A DNA stretch of 37,892 nucleotides, taken from NCBI RefSeq assembly GCF_019734195.1, contig NZ_JAASHM010000030.1:1-37892 (forward strand), in the 5' to 3' direction. Position numbers and translations under genes: made by a program. This DNA is from Clostridium sp. K13. GTDB lineage: Bacteria > Bacillota > Clostridia > Clostridiales > Clostridiaceae. The notes beneath the pieces were generated by a model that searched no databases, had not been told where the DNA came from, and worked only from the letters and a program-made list of their open reading frames with translations. Every line of letters begins with the position of its first letter. The stretch's first letter is position 1. Of this stretch, positions 8,434 to 16,861 are shown in pieces.

Positions 8434-8754
8434 ATAGATAGCAAAATACAAATTAAATTAGAAGAAAAAGAGATAGTTAATGGAAGATGGGAAGAAACAT
8501 TAAATGATTATTATCAATGCTGGTGCACACCGTTAGAACTATATGGTAAAGAATTATATGAAGCACAACAGGCTAAATTTGAAAATGTATTAGTATTTAA
8601 GGTTAGATATTGCAATAAAGTAAAGGCTATGAGGACAACTGATAAAAATAGATTTAGAGTATTTTTTGAAGGGGTTGAATATCAAGTATATCAAGTTGAT
8701 TTTAAAGGGAATGCAAAAGACTATGTATATATTAAGGCTAAAATGGTGATTTAA
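8434..8754 (+). CDS. Head-tail adaptor protein with a non-canonical ATA start
   Basis: A reading frame of 106 codons without any in-frame ATG, GTG or TTG before codon about 65. It reads IDSKIQIKLEEKEIVNGRWE and continues with a YYQCWCTPLELYGKELYEA segment typical of SPP1 gp16/head-closure proteins (usual length about 105-115). GAGGTGAG at 8422-8429 is placed correctly for an ATA at 8434, directly after the previous stop. Either ATA is used as start or an ATG was mutated or misread. Function from position and length is fairly sure. Confidence 0.75.
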   Translation: MDSKIQIKLEEKEIVNGRWEETLNDYYQCWCTPLELYGKELYEAQQAKFENVLVFKVRYCNKVKAMRTTDKNRFRVFFEGVEYQVYQVDFKGNAKDYVYIKAKMVI

Positions 8755-8756
8755 CT

Positions 8757-9188
8757 ATGTGGATTAAGTTTGAGGGATTGGATGAACTTATAAAAGAGTT
8801 TGAAAGTGTTTCAAGCGAAAAGGAAATTGATAAAGCTAATGTAAAGATTATTAAAGAGTGTGCTAAAGTTGTTGAAAAAAATCTTAAGCCAAAGGTTCAT
8901 AGGAGTAAAGATCCGAAAAGAAGTGGTATTAAAGGATTAAAAACAGGGCAACATGCGGCGGATAATATTGAAATTAGTAAGGTTAAAAATACTAGTGGAG
9001 TTAAATATATTACAGTTGGATGGAATCAATCTAAAAATGAACCTTATTCTTATATGCAATGGGAAGAATGGGGTAATACAACTAGAGAGCCATACCCTGT
9101 TTTATATCCTACAATAGAAGACAGCCAAGAAGAAATGAATAGGGTTGTAGAAGAAGAATATAAAAATTTAATTAGAAATTTAAAATAA
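8757..9188 (+). CDS. HK97 gp10-like head-tail/neck protein
   Basis: 143 residues. MWIKFEGLDELIKEFES with KVVEKNLKPKVHRSKD and the later YMQWEEWGNTTREPYPVLYPTIE segment match the HK97-gp10/tail-completion family. This protein links the neck to the tail tube. Its ATG is 2 nt after the preceding stop codon, in line with tight coupling in the connector block. Confidence 0.8.
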   Translation: MWIKFEGLDELIKEFESVSSEKEIDKANVKIIKECAKVVEKNLKPKVHRSKDPKRSGIKGLKTGQHAADNIEISKVKNTSGVKYITVGWNQSKNEPYSYMQWEEWGNTTREPYPVLYPTIEDSQEEMNRVVEEEYKNLIRNLK

Positions 9189-9201
9189 GAAGGTGAGTAA
9201 A

Positions 9202-9546
9202 GTGGATATTATTGAAGTTATAGCAAAGGCATTAGAAAGCATATCATTAAGAGGTATCGCAGTAGTTCAAGGCTGGTATGATAAAGATATTAACGATACT
9301 CACATAACTTTCTGTTTATTAAGCGATGATAGCAATAATATTTCAGATGATGAAGAAGAAGAGATTTCATATATAGTACAAGTTGATATTTGGAGCAAAA
9401 AAGACGAATGGAAACTAAAAAAAGAAGTAAAAAAATTAATGCTTAAAAATGATTTTGGGTATTATGGAGGACAAGATTTCTTTGAAACTAATACTAAAAT
9501 ACATCATAAAGCATTAAGATTTAAGTTTATTGAGGAGGTAGTTTAA
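9202..9546 (+). CDS. Tail terminator/completion protein
   Basis: 114 residues from GTG 9202, chosen because AAGGTGAG (9190-9196) sits 5 nt before it; GTG 9193 falls inside that site. The alternating beta pattern (ITFCLLSD, EISYIVQVDIWSKKDEWKLKKEV, HHKALRFKFIEEV) is typical of gp11/DUF3168-like tail terminator proteins, which lie between the gp10-like gene and the major tail protein. No motif proves it; the assignment rests on fold pattern and order. Confidence 0.65.
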   Translation: MDIIEVIAKALESISLRGIAVVQGWYDKDINDTHITFCLLSDDSNNISDDEEEEISYIVQVDIWSKKDEWKLKKEVKKLMLKNDFGYYGGQDFFETNTKIHHKALRFKFIEEVV

Positions 9547-10179
9547 ATGTCAGGTAATGTACAAACTATAGTAAGAAGCAGATTGTGTGGGGCAAAGGAT
9601 GTCCATGTAGCTGTAGTTACTAAAAATGAAACAACTGAATATACAACAGCAACACCAGTAAAGTTAGCAAGAACTTTAAGTATTAAGGTTAGTGATAAAT
9701 TTACACAGGAAAAAATTTATTCAGATGATAATATTGAGGAAATTATAGAAAGTTATGAAGGTACTGACTTAGAGGTCAATGTCAATACTTTAGCACCTCA
9801 AGATTATGCTTTATTATTTGAAAATCTATATAAGAATGGATTTCTATTAAAAGCTAGTGGAGATGGAGCAAAAGAAATTGCTATAGGTTGGAGAGCAAAG
9901 AAGAGAAATGGTAAATATGAATTTAACTGGTATTACTGTGGAAAGCTTGAAAGACCAGAGCAAAATTATGAAACACAAGAAGATAAGACAAATACGCAAA
10001 CTGCTGGATTAAAGGGTACTTTCTATGCAAGAAGTAAAGAAGATACTATAGACGGTATGAAAAAGAATTTATATGCTATTCAAGTTGATGAATCAAACTT
10101 ATTAGAAGCAGATACTACTGCAGCAGAAGCAATTAAAAATTGGTTTGCTGAAGTTCAAGAATATTCAGCAACTGAATAA
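9547..10179 (+). CDS. Major tail protein
   Basis: 210 residues. SGDGAKEIAIGWRAKKRNGKYEFNWYY and the segment NTQTAGLKGTFYARSKED fit the phi13/TP901-1-type major tail protein family that polymerises into the tail tube. The upstream GAGGAGGT gives strong translation and a good terminator follows. It lies directly before the tail assembly chaperones, as in long-tailed siphoviruses. Confidence 0.88.
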   Translation: MSGNVQTIVRSRLCGAKDVHVAVVTKNETTEYTTATPVKLARTLSIKVSDKFTQEKIYSDDNIEEIIESYEGTDLEVNVNTLAPQDYALLFENLYKNGFLLKASGDGAKEIAIGWRAKKRNGKYEFNWYYCGKLERPEQNYETQEDKTNTQTAGLKGTFYARSKEDTIDGMKKNLYAIQVDESNLLEADTTAAEAIKNWFAEVQEYSATE

Positions 10180-10200
10180 TAAAAAAATAAAGTAAATATT

Positions 10201-10226
10201 ACCAGGACAATTTGTCCTGGTTTTTA
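10201..10226 (+). terminator. Intrinsic terminator after the major tail gene
   Basis: ACCAGGACA (10201-10209) pairs with TGTCCTGGT (10213-10221), with a 3-nt loop and T residues to 10225. It separates the highly expressed tail tube gene from the chaperones. Read-through is needed for the rest of the operon, so it probably sets stoichiometry. Confidence 0.8.
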
Positions 10227-10240
10227 TTTGGAGGGATATT

Positions 10241-10561
10241 ATGAAAATTACACTAGAGATTATTGAAAATGGAGAAGTTAAGGAAAAGGAATTTTCACCG
10301 GTTAGAATGAGAGGAAGACATTTCAAAAGAATGTTAGAGATTCAGGATGTAATGAATGAAGCTTCTGAGAAGGAGGTTTATACCAAAGAACATTATGATT
10401 TAATGTGCGAGTACATTTGTGAAATGTATGGAGATAAGTTTACAGTAGATCAGTTATTAGATGGTATGGATTTAGAAGATGTATATCCTACATTTATTAA
10501 GCTAAATGAACTTATTGGGAATAAGACAGCTAAGAAGATGGATAACTTAATAAAAAAATAA
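10241..10561 (+). CDS. Tail assembly chaperone (gpG-like)
   Basis: 106 residues, acidic, all-helical in the C-terminal half (LEIQDVMNEASEKEVYTKEH, then EDVYPTFIKLNELIGNKTAKKM). Length and position between the major tail protein and tape measure match gpG-type chaperones that coat the tape measure protein. The gene ends ATA AAA AAA TAA, a slippery site that joins it to the following frame. Confidence 0.85.
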   Translation: MKITLEIIENGEVKEKEFSPVRMRGRHFKRMLEIQDVMNEASEKEVYTKEHYDLMCEYICEMYGDKFTVDQLLDGMDLEDVYPTFIKLNELIGNKTAKKMDNLIKK

Positions 10562-10593
10562 ATGGCGGGAGCATAGAAAAAGAAGCTTCCGCC
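10552..10593 (+). promoter_or_regulatory. Programmed -1 frameshift signal
   Basis: The heptamer A AAA AAA (10552-10558) is in the correct phase for a -1 slip. Five nt later, GGCGGGAGC (10564-10572) pairs with GCTTCCGCC (10585-10593) in a 9-bp stem (one G-U) around a 12-nt loop. Slippery site, spacer and stem match the arrangement known for G/GT tail chaperone genes. Confidence 0.9.
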
Positions 10594-10812
10594 TTTGATG
10601 ATTATGACATGGAAAATGGTTATGAAGATGAAGAAACAGAAAGTAATAAATATGTTGATATATTATTTTATCTTTTTAGATACGCAATGAGAGTTCATAA
10701 AATGAGTTATCAAGAGTGTATGGATATGGACATGATAGATTACATTGATTTCTTAGAATTCGACATGGTTAGAAATCCTATGGAGAATGATACTCCTGAT
10801 TTTTCAATGTAG
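10558..10812 (+). CDS. C-terminal (T) part of the frameshifted tail chaperone gpGT
   Basis: After a -1 slip the frame continues INGGSIEKEASAFDDYDMEN and on to 10812, adding 84 residues to the 106 of gpG, for a fusion of about 190 residues. The segment DILFYLFRYAMRVHKMSYQE resembles the T extension that contacts the tape measure protein. An ATG at 10609 exists in this frame, but no RBS precedes it, so the fusion is preferred over an independent gene. Confidence 0.85.
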   Translation: MNGGSIEKEASAFDDYDMENGYEDEETESNKYVDILFYLFRYAMRVHKMSYQECMDMDMIDYIDFLEFDMVRNPMENDTPDFSM

Positions 10813-10822
10813 GAGGTGAAAT

Positions 10823-13741
10823 ATGGCTGGAACAAATATAAGAATAGGTGCTAACAGTTCAGAATTTCAAAAGCAAATGTCCGAAGTTACCAGGCAATTA
10901 AAATTAGTAAGTTCAGAATGTGGAGTAGCTTCACAGAAAGCAAAGCTATTTGGTACTGCACAGGACCAATTAGCAGCTAAACAAAAAGAACTTACTGCAA
11001 AGATTCAGGCACAAACACAAATGATGAAGCTTCATCAAGAAAGAGTTTTAAATATAAATTCTACTATTGATAAGCAAAAGGAAAAACAATCGGAATTAGC
11101 TAAGAAAATTGAAGAAGTATCTAAAAAGCATGAAGAGAGCATTAAGACAACAGGAAAGAATAGCGAAGAGACTAAGAAATTAGGAGACGAGTTAAAGGAG
11201 CTAAAAGAAGAATATGCTAAGAATGAAAAAGCCATAGAAAGTAGTAATAATCAGCTTGTTAATGCTACTACTAAAATGAATAATACTGAAAAGGCTATGC
11301 TTCAAAATCAAAAAGCTTTAGAAGATATAAATAAAGAAATTTCTAATAGTAAAATTGATAAATTAGCAGAAAACTTTGATAAAGTATCAGAAGCTAGTGG
11401 AAAAGCAAGTGATAAATTAAAGCCAGTATCAACTGCTATAGCTGGAGCTGCTACAGCCAGTGTTGCAGCAAGTATTACATTTGAGGATAGTATGGCGAAG
11501 GTTAGCACCATAGCAGATGAAACAGAAGTAAGTTATGATAATATGAAAAAATCTATTATAGACTTATCTAATCAAACGGGAATAAGTGCTAATGATATTG
11601 CAGATAATGTTTATAATGCAATATCAGCAGGTCAATCTACTGCTGATGCAGTTAACTTTGTAACTGAATCAACAAAGCTCGCAAAAGCAGGGTTTGCAGA
11701 AGCTGGTCAATCATTGGACATATTAACAACTATATTAAATGCATATGGTTTAGAAGCTTCAGAAGTAACGAATGTATCTGATATTCTTGTTCAAACACAA
11801 AATAAGGGTAAAACAACAGTTGCAGAACTAGCAAGTTCCATGGGTAAGATAATACCTACAGCCAATAGTGTAAATGTTAATCTTGAACAATTAGGTACTG
11901 GATATGCATTAATGACATCCAAGGGTATTGCTACAGCTGAAACTACAACTTATATGAATAGTATGTTAAATGAATTGTCAGATAGTGGTAGTACTGTAGC
12001 AGGTATATTAAAAGAAAAGACAGGGAAGTCTTTTGCAGAGTTAATGGAAAGTGGAGTATCACTTGGAGATGCCATGGCAATACTTGAACAAGAAGCAAAT
12101 AATTCAGGACTTGCTATGAGTGAATTGTGGAGCAGTTCAGAAGCAGGGAAAGCCGCTTTAGTATTAGCCACTGATGCAGGACAAGCTTTTAATAGTACAT
12201 TAAGTGATATGCAAAATAGTGCAGGTGCAACAGATACAGCATTTGAAAAAGTTAATAATACTACTGGAAATAAGTTAAAACAGTCTTTAAATGAAGTTAA
12301 AAATAGTGCTATTAATATGGGGGATACATTAGCACCAATAACAAGTATGGTTGCAGAAGGATTTAGCAAAATAACAGGAATGTTAAGCAATTTAAGTTCG
12401 GAGCAATTAAAAACTATTGCAGGAATTGGAGCAGGAGTAATTACTTTAAATGTAGCATTAGGAGCATTTAGCAAACTAACTAAAGGAATAAGTGATACAG
12501 TAAAAGCTTATAAAGATATAAAAGAATTTGGTAGCAAGGCATTAGATGTAGTTAATAATTTTGGTACAAAAGCACTAGATGGAGCAAAGGCAGTAGGAAA
12601 TTTTGCTTTAAACTTAGGTAAAGCATCAGTAGAGTTTGGTAAAAGTGCAGTACAAGCTGGTATTAGTGCAACTAAATGGATAGCACATAAAGCAGTTACT
12701 ATTGCAAGTACAGTAGCAACTACAGCTATGAGTGCAGCACAAGCAGCATTAAATTTTGTTATGAGTTTAAATCCAATAACATTAATAATAATAGCTATAG
12801 GAGCATTAGTTGCAGCTATAGTTGTGTTATGGAATAAATGTGAATGGTTTAGGGAACTTTGTTATTCTCTTTTTGAAGGGTTAAAACAAGCTTGGGATGC
12901 AACATTACAATTTTTTAAAAGTTGTTGGGATTGGTTTACTGGATTATGGAATGCAGCAATAGAAGGCATAAAAAATATATGGCAAAGTATTTGCGATTTC
13001 TTTAAGCTTATATGGCAAGGGGTTTGCTTATATTTTGAAACAGTATGGAATGTATGGAAAACTGCATTTGAAATTGTTGTTAATGTAATAAAGACTATAT
13101 GGCAAGGATTATGCAATACAATAAAATCAGTATGGGAAGGAATAGTTAACACTATAAAATCTTTATGGAATGGGTTTAAGAGTATATTTGAAAGCGTAGG
13201 TAATTCTATAAGGTCAGTATGGAATGGGTTAACTAGCATGATAAGTTCTGTATGGAATGGCGTTGTAAATGGCGTAAAAAGTGCATGGAATGGAATAATA
13301 TCACCATTTAAAAGTGTTGTTAACTCAATAACAAATATATGGGATGGTATTAAATCTATGTTTAAACTACCTCATTTTAGTATAACAGGTAAGTTTAGCT
13401 TATCACCGCCTTCAATTCCTAAGGTATCTGTAGATTGGTATTACAATGGAGGTATCTTTAAATCACCAACAGTATTAGGTGGGATAGGAGTTGGAGATGC
13501 ATTCAATGGGCAAGGATCTAATGCCGAAGCAATAGTGCCACTTGATGAAATGTATAGAAATATTAAAGGAATAGTTGATAATAGTTCAGAAGGCAATATA
13601 GTTATTTACTTAACTAATACAACTGAATTAGATAGTGAAGTAATAAGCACTAAAACAACTAAAAAAGTAATTAAAGGCATAAGCAAGGAAAAAAGTTCAA
13701 GAAAAATTCTAAGTGGAGGAGGTAAATTAAAATATGTGTAA
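10823..13741 (+). CDS. Tail tape measure protein
   Basis: 972 residues; tail length should scale with this. Residues about 15-170 are a long coiled coil. The TP901-type core (SITFEDSMAKVSTIADETEVS near 215) follows. A hydrophobic segment lies at about 648-672 (ITLIIIAIGALVAAIVVLW). Residues about 680-850 carry tandem Trp-containing repeats of 11-ish residues (such as IWQGLCNTIKSVWEG) common in tape measure proteins. AGGAGGTGAA precedes the ATG. The last 8 nt overlap the Dit gene. No lytic domain is visible. Confidence 0.93.
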   Translation: MAGTNIRIGANSSEFQKQMSEVTRQLKLVSSECGVASQKAKLFGTAQDQLAAKQKELTAKIQAQTQMMKLHQERVLNINSTIDKQKEKQSELAKKIEEVSKKHEESIKTTGKNSEETKKLGDELKELKEEYAKNEKAIESSNNQLVNATTKMNNTEKAMLQNQKALEDINKEISNSKIDKLAENFDKVSEASGKASDKLKPVSTAIAGAATASVAASITFEDSMAKVSTIADETEVSYDNMKKSIIDLSNQTGISANDIADNVYNAISAGQSTADAVNFVTESTKLAKAGFAEAGQSLDILTTILNAYGLEASEVTNVSDILVQTQNKGKTTVAELASSMGKIIPTANSVNVNLEQLGTGYALMTSKGIATAETTTYMNSMLNELSDSGSTVAGILKEKTGKSFAELMESGVSLGDAMAILEQEANNSGLAMSELWSSSEAGKAALVLATDAGQAFNSTLSDMQNSAGATDTAFEKVNNTTGNKLKQSLNEVKNSAINMGDTLAPITSMVAEGFSKITGMLSNLSSEQLKTIAGIGAGVITLNVALGAFSKLTKGISDTVKAYKDIKEFGSKALDVVNNFGTKALDGAKAVGNFALNLGKASVEFGKSAVQAGISATKWIAHKAVTIASTVATTAMSAAQAALNFVMSLNPITLIIIAIGALVAAIVVLWNKCEWFRELCYSLFEGLKQAWDATLQFFKSCWDWFTGLWNAAIEGIKNIWQSICDFFKLIWQGVCLYFETVWNVWKTAFEIVVNVIKTIWQGLCNTIKSVWEGIVNTIKSLWNGFKSIFESVGNSIRSVWNGLTSMISSVWNGVVNGVKSAWNGIISPFKSVVNSITNIWDGIKSMFKLPHFSITGKFSLSPPSIPKVSVDWYYNGGIFKSPTVLGGIGVGDAFNGQGSNAEAIVPLDEMYRNIKGIVDNSSEGNIVIYLTNTTELDSEVISTKTTKKVIKGISKEKSSRKILSGGGKLKYV

Positions 13742-14444
13742 TGGATTTTATGTATTATTTAACAATGAAACATCTGTAGATATAGGAGTTAAAGTTGTTA
13801 GTAGACCAGTTATACCATCTCCACAGCCTATTTTTAGGGAATATGATGTACCAGGTAAACCAGGTAAGGAATATGAGTTAGAAGGTTATGAAGATATTGA
13901 AATACCAGTAAACTTTAATTTTGTTGATAAGGAAGATATGCATGAACGATTTAGGAAGTGCAAAAAGTGGATTAATGACATTAAAGATAATAAATTAATT
14001 TTTAGTGATAATAGAGGAATATTCTATAGGGTTAATTATGCTAAGATAACTTCTAATGAAAGGGTTATGAAAGTTATAGGTAAGTTTACAGTTACTTTTA
14101 ATTGTGAGCCATTTGCTTATGAAATGGAAGGACAACATGAAATAGCAGTAAATAATGAAGCCATAATATATAACGCTGGAGATTTAGAAAGTAAGCCTAT
14201 AATAAAGATAAAAGGTGAGGGCCTTGTAACTATAGTTATAAATGGAGAAACTATTAAAGCTAATGTAGGGCAGAATATTATTATAGATAGTTATTTAGAT
14301 TTTAGCTATAAGGAAGATAAAACACCTCAAAATAATAATGTAAAAGGTAAATATCCAAAACTTAAAATTGGTGAAAATACTGTCAGCTATTCAGGTGGAA
14401 GGGTTGACAGTTTTATTATTATTCCTAATTGGATTATATATTAA
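13734..14444 (+). CDS. Distal tail protein (Dit)
   Basis: 236 residues. The N-terminal half carries REYDVPGKPGKEYELEGYED, typical of the SPP1 gp19.1/Sipho_tail family that forms the hub ring at the end of the tail tube. The C-terminal half is a beta-rich domain with a repeated GEG/NGE pattern. It overlaps the tape measure gene by 8 nt, and its RBS (GGAGGAGGT) lies inside that gene. Confidence 0.88.
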   Translation: MCNGFYVLFNNETSVDIGVKVVSRPVIPSPQPIFREYDVPGKPGKEYELEGYEDIEIPVNFNFVDKEDMHERFRKCKKWINDIKDNKLIFSDNRGIFYRVNYAKITSNERVMKVIGKFTVTFNCEPFAYEMEGQHEIAVNNEAIIYNAGDLESKPIIKIKGEGLVTIVINGETIKANVGQNIIIDSYLDFSYKEDKTPQNNNVKGKYPKLKIGENTVSYSGGRVDSFIIIPNWIIY

Positions 14445-14458
14445 AGGAGGTTTTAAAA

Positions 14459-16861
14459 TTGATTGAAGTTTATAAGAGTACCAACACAAATTTTGACTTT
14501 AATGGTGATATGGTTTTAAAGCCTTCACTTTGTGATCTTGAAGTAGAACTAAATGGAATGATTGAAGTTACATTAGAACATCCATATGATAAGCTTGGTA
14601 GATGGAAGTATATAGAGGAAGATAATATTATTAGAGTTCCTTATCCAGGGAAGAAAGAAGGACAATTATTTTATATCTATGATAAAGATAAAGGTATGAC
14701 AGGTGTTAAATGTAAAGCTAGGCATATCTTTTTTGATTTGGCAAGTGAGGTTTTAGTTGATTGTAGACCAACAAACTGTAATGGGGAAGAAGCATTAAAT
14801 AAAATGCTTGCAGGAACAGGATTTATAGGACATTCAGATATTGTATCAATCAATACAGCACATTATATTAGAAAACATATAGCTAATGAAGCACTTATTT
14901 CAGATGATGAAAATTCATTCATAAATAAGTGGGGTGGTGAATTAGATGTAGATAATTTTAATGTATATATGAATAATCGAACCGGTGGAGAATATGGAGT
15001 TACATTTAAATATGGAAGAGATTTAATTAATTTAAATGAAAACTCTAATATTGATAGTATCATTACTAGAATAATACCAGTTGGATTTAATGGTATTACA
15101 ATTCCTGAAACTTATGTAGAATCACCATTAATCAATAAATATAGAAAAGTTAAAACTGATGTAGTTAAATTTGACCATATTAAAGTAAAAGAAAGTCCAG
15201 AAGATGAAGAAGGCTATGACACTTTAGAAGAAGCACAGGAAGCATTGAGAGAAGCTGCAAGAGAATTATTTAATGATGGATTAGACAAGCTATTATATCA
15301 ATTAGATTTAGAAGTTACTAAGTTAGAAAATACATTGAAATATGAGGATTACAAAGATATATTAACTACAGGATTAGGTGATACTGTAGGGGTTGAGCAT
15401 ATTGATATTGGAATAGATATAAAAACTAGAGTTATAAAATTTACTTATGACTGTATAAAGGAAAAGTATAAAACTATAACACTAGGTAATTATATTGAAA
15501 ATGATATTGATAAGCAAAATAGTGTTGAATCTACATTAGATAAAATAACAAATGCAGATGGAACAGTAAATGCAGTTGAAGTTGCTGGTGTATTAAATGC
15601 TATTAATGTAAAAATGAGAGCCATGAAGGACATAGCACAAAAGCAGGATGTAAGAGCATTACTTTGTGAGGATCTAGATCCAGAAAGTCCAACTTATGGG
15701 GCAATGTGCTACGGTACTATGGGATTCATGATTGCAAGTGAAAGAACTCCAGATAATAGAGATTGGAATTGGAGAACATTCGGAACTGGAAAAGGATTCT
15801 TTGCAGATCTTATTGTAGCAGGAACAATGCTAGCAGATAGAATTAAATCCGGAATGTTAATGAGCATGAATGAAAAGACATGGATTAATATGGATGATGG
15901 CACTTTTAATTTCGCTGATGTATTAAAACTAATTGATGGAAAATTAATTCTAACACATACAAATGGTAGTGAAGGTATAAGCATTGATAAAGGTGGAATT
16001 AAAGTAACAACTAATTCTGCTAATAATGGCATGGAAGAAGTAGCTAAAATAATAGCTACTTCTTTTTCAAAAGACAGAAATCAAAATGGTTTAAGTATAT
16101 GCACAACTGGTTATGGTGATTATATTCAGATTGGATATCAAAAGGAAGATGGCACTATAAGAGCTGCTACTTATTTCGTGCCAGTTAGTATACCATCAGC
16201 TGCAGGACTTCCTTATTCTGATGCAGGTATATATATATATGATCCTATATTTTTAAAAAATAGCTTAAATATAAAGGGTTCAGATGTAGATCATCAACTT
16301 GTAAATTTATCAGGGAATTATTTAGGCATATATGGAGATAATGGACTTGAATTTGGTTATAAATCAGGAACCGCTTTAAAAACAAGATTAAAAATCCATG
16401 AATCACCTCCATCTGGAACAGGAGATTTATTTGAGAGTTATGGGAATTGGAATTTTAAAGGATATACTTTGCATAATATTAATATTCAAAACTCAAATTT
16501 AACTAATAATTATGCAAATTTAGATAGTAGAAGTGCTGCAAGTGTTACAGCTTTAGAATCCTGCGAAGAAGATACAATAAGATATATTTATAAAGATATT
16601 AGAAGTATAGGGAATAAAATAATATTAAATATTCCCAATAAGTATAAAGGGTGTAATTACAGAATAATAGGGGTAGCTAAGAAAGGTTTTGGGGATTACT
16701 CAATAACTAGTGAAGAAGATACTAGATTTACAATAGAGACAGATAGAGAGTTGATAATGAATATTGAAATATCTATTGATATTTCACTTTTAAGAAAAGA
16801 ATTTAAAACAGAAGAAGCACCTTTAAGTGAGGAGGTTAATTATGAATACGAAAATAGTTAA
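14459..16861 (+). CDS. Tail-associated protein (Tal, endopeptidase-tail family)
   Basis: 800 residues from TTG 14459, which is preferred because AAAGGAGGT (14443-14451) lies 7-8 nt upstream; TTG 14429 in frame comes before that site. Residues 1-360 resemble the prophage endopeptidase tail/gp27-like hub. The middle (about 410-490; PTYGAMCYGTMGFMIASERT, WNWRTFGTGKGFFADLIVAG) is common to clostridial phage baseplates. The C-terminus is beta-rich. No NlpC/P60, lysozyme or peptidase motif is visible, so it may be structural only. Confidence 0.82.
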   Translation: MIEVYKSTNTNFDFNGDMVLKPSLCDLEVELNGMIEVTLEHPYDKLGRWKYIEEDNIIRVPYPGKKEGQLFYIYDKDKGMTGVKCKARHIFFDLASEVLVDCRPTNCNGEEALNKMLAGTGFIGHSDIVSINTAHYIRKHIANEALISDDENSFINKWGGELDVDNFNVYMNNRTGGEYGVTFKYGRDLINLNENSNIDSIITRIIPVGFNGITIPETYVESPLINKYRKVKTDVVKFDHIKVKESPEDEEGYDTLEEAQEALREAARELFNDGLDKLLYQLDLEVTKLENTLKYEDYKDILTTGLGDTVGVEHIDIGIDIKTRVIKFTYDCIKEKYKTITLGNYIENDIDKQNSVESTLDKITNADGTVNAVEVAGVLNAINVKMRAMKDIAQKQDVRALLCEDLDPESPTYGAMCYGTMGFMIASERTPDNRDWNWRTFGTGKGFFADLIVAGTMLADRIKSGMLMSMNEKTWINMDDGTFNFADVLKLIDGKLILTHTNGSEGISIDKGGIKVTTNSANNGMEEVAKIIATSFSKDRNQNGLSICTTGYGDYIQIGYQKEDGTIRAATYFVPVSIPSAAGLPYSDAGIYIYDPIFLKNSLNIKGSDVDHQLVNLSGNYLGIYGDNGLEFGYKSGTALKTRLKIHESPPSGTGDLFESYGNWNFKGYTLHNINIQNSNLTNNYANLDSRSAASVTALESCEEDTIRYIYKDIRSIGNKIILNIPNKYKGCNYRIIGVAKKGFGDYSITSEEDTRFTIETDRELIMNIEISIDISLLRKEFKTEEAPLSEEVNYEYENS

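Noticed and set aside
10609..10812. Independent 67-residue gene
   Set aside because: No ribosome site; the frame is explained by -1 frameshifting from the preceding gene.
11950..12474. Open frame of 174 codons on the minus strand inside the tape measure gene
   Set aside because: No ribosome site; it mirrors the codon pattern of the strongly supported plus-strand gene.
12862..13239. Open frame of 125 codons on the minus strand
   Set aside because: Antisense of the Trp-rich tape measure repeats; sequence is low-complexity and has no RBS.
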